This document shows, piece after piece, positions 63,103 through 64,000 of a DNA stretch of 64,000 bases. A program made the translations under genes and the position numbers. Below the pieces are notes generated by a model, which ran no database searches, was not told the DNA's origin, and saw only the letters and a program-made list of their open reading frames with translations. How positions within the stretch are numbered: the stretch's first letter is position 1; the number at the start of each line of letters is the position of its first letter. Origin of the DNA: CAWFGW01 sp963815495 (lineage in GTDB: Bacteria > Bacteroidota > Bacteroidia > Cytophagales > JAAEPT01); NCBI GenBank assembly GCA_963815495.1, contig CAWFGW010000006.1, positions 1 to 64,000 of the forward strand, in the 5' to 3' direction.

Positions 63103-64000
63103 ATGATACGAGCATTTGCGCTAATCCTATTTCTAGTTCCTTTAGTATTATTGGCTAAAGGGAAGGAAGAAAGAAAGGCCGCTAAATTAGTTGCAGAAGC
63201 AAAAGTGAAAATTAGGTATTATCATTACGATCAAGCATTGCCATTACTTTTAAGTGCTGATACCATTCGAAAAGAACATGCCGAAACTAACTATTTAATA
63301 GGGTTATGTTATACCCATTCTCATTATAGAGAAAATGCATTACCATATTTTATGAAAGCTAAAAGCCAAAAATATGAAGGTGGAGAATTACTTAACTTGG
63401 AAGAAAATGTACATGACGAATTGACTTCTTACAATTTAAATTTTAACCTTGCTAAAGCATATCAATTTCATCATAACTTTGATAAGGCTATTCAATATTA
63501 TAACCTTTTTATAGCGGAATTATTAAAAGAGAAATCTCGTGAGGAGGATATCAGAAAGATTAATCATTTAATTGATCAATGTAATTTTGGGAAAGGATTT
63601 TTAGCCAACCCCGATACCACAATTATTATTAATAATTTGGGAACAGATATAAACTCTGAGTACCCTGATTACACACCACTACTTACTGCTGATGAAAAAA
63701 CATTGTTTTTTACCTCACGTAGACCAGGAGGGACAGGGGATAAATATGATTTATTAGATGATAACCTTCCTATGGAAGATATCTATGTTTCTCAGCAAGA
63801 CAGTAATGGGAAATGGTCTTCTCCGCAATTAATTAGTGAAAACATTAATACCAAGACCCATGAAGCAAGTTTGTCAGTAACTCCAGATGGTCAAGCTTTA
63901 TTTTTTTATAACAGCTCCAAGGCAGGGGAAGGCAATATTTTTGAAAGTAAGCTAAAAGGTGAAGAATGGACCGTTTCAATGAAATTGGGGAATGGGATAA
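63103..64000 (+). CDS. TPR-PD40 exported protein, start only (3' end outside window)
   Basis: The frame is open from ATG 63103 to the window end (299 codons). Signal peptide (MIRAFALILFLVPLVLLAKG), TPRs (ALPLLLSADTIRKEHAETNY, DKAIQYYNLFIAELL), then the first PD40 blades (YPDYTPLLTADEKTLFFTSR and ASLSVTPDGQALFFY). By comparison with 44080-47079 it should end with an OmpA domain. A GGAG ribosome-binding site lies just before the ATG. It is the third protein of this PD40 type in the window. Confidence 0.82.
   Translation, partial: MIRAFALILFLVPLVLLAKGKEERKAAKLVAEAKVKIRYYHYDQALPLLLSADTIRKEHAETNYLIGLCYTHSHYRENALPYFMKAKSQKYEGGELLNLEENVHDELTSYNLNFNLAKAYQFHHNFDKAIQYYNLFIAELLKEKSREEDIRKINHLIDQCNFGKGFLANPDTTIIINNLGTDINSEYPDYTPLLTADEKTLFFTSRRPGGTGDKYDLLDDNLPMEDIYVSQQDSNGKWSSPQLISENINTKTHEASLSVTPDGQALFFYNSSKAGEGNIFESKLKGEEWTVSMKLGNGI

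Noticed and set aside
1..64000. tRNA, rRNA, CRISPR arrays or prophage genes
   Set aside because: None recognised by eye on either strand; short AT-rich hairpins found are explained as terminators or operators.

Overview
The window is AT-rich bacterial DNA from a member of the Bacteroidota, most likely a marine flavobacterium-like lineage (Flavobacteriales / Crocinitomicaceae-like; this placement is inference). The grounds are: type IX secretion (T9SS) cargo proteins with gliding-motility-type B C-terminal domains, each next to a PorP/SprF gene; several PD40-OmpA proteins; a GSII-type glutamine synthetase; GlnS; and promoters of the Bacteroidota form TTG-N17-21-(T/A)AnnTTTG instead of -35/-10 boxes. 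I see no rRNA, tRNA, CRISPR array, prophage or intact insertion sequence. The gene content is chromosomal, with about 57 protein genes plus one pseudogene.

Layout. 1-8.2 kb: end of a PhoH ATPase, a coiled-coil/TPR exported protein, a PorP/SprF gene with its giant M43 metalloprotease-adhesin partner, and a lone IF-2 N-domain protein. 8.4-11.8 kb: a RhlE-type helicase and an acetolactate synthase pair. 11.9-18.5 kb: a three-gene unit with a tail-specific protease, diverging from a PD40-OmpA protein. 18.6-21.6 kb: a small orphan, two tandem secreted EF-hand proteins, MtaB. 21.9-23.8 kb: glutamine synthetase and a TspO-like membrane protein. 23.9-26.7 kb: a peroxide-stress locus (AhpD-like, AhpC, Dps) diverging from OxyR across a promoter with a perfect palindrome. 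26.8-28.6 kb: a PAS-LuxR regulator facing a decayed paralogue with two in-frame stops, then an IS3-like end fragment. 28.7-39.8 kb: housekeeping genes (GlnS, a degenerate DEAD-box protein, AmtB, PBP1A, a HAD phosphatase, a CE2-like lipoprotein, a pentapeptide protein, TcdA, TatD). 39.8-47.1 kb: a tightly coupled adhesin - PorP/SprF - PD40/OmpA operon. 47.1-54.6 kb: an Omp85-like barrel, small exported proteins, a methyltransferase, DUF445, MsrB, an SLC12-like transporter and a lipoprotein. 54.6-60.0 kb: a signalling cluster. 60.1-62.9 kb: a serine hydrolase and cysE-cysM. 63.1 kb to the end: the start of another TPR-PD40 protein.

The best candidate for an under-described system is 54.6-60.0 kb. 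A GNAT/autoinducer-synthase-like protein, a SAM methyltransferase, a 7TMR-DISM histidine kinase and a receiver-histidine kinase are coupled by ATGA overlaps or a 2-base gap, and they diverge from a solo receiver protein. It could be a make-and-sense small-molecule circuit, but the chemistry is inferred only. Other points of interest are the two complete T9SS type B cargo/PorP modules, the stand-alone IF-2 N-domain protein, a DEAD-box protein that has lost its catalytic motifs, and a perfect 14-bp hairpin over a lipobox coding sequence.
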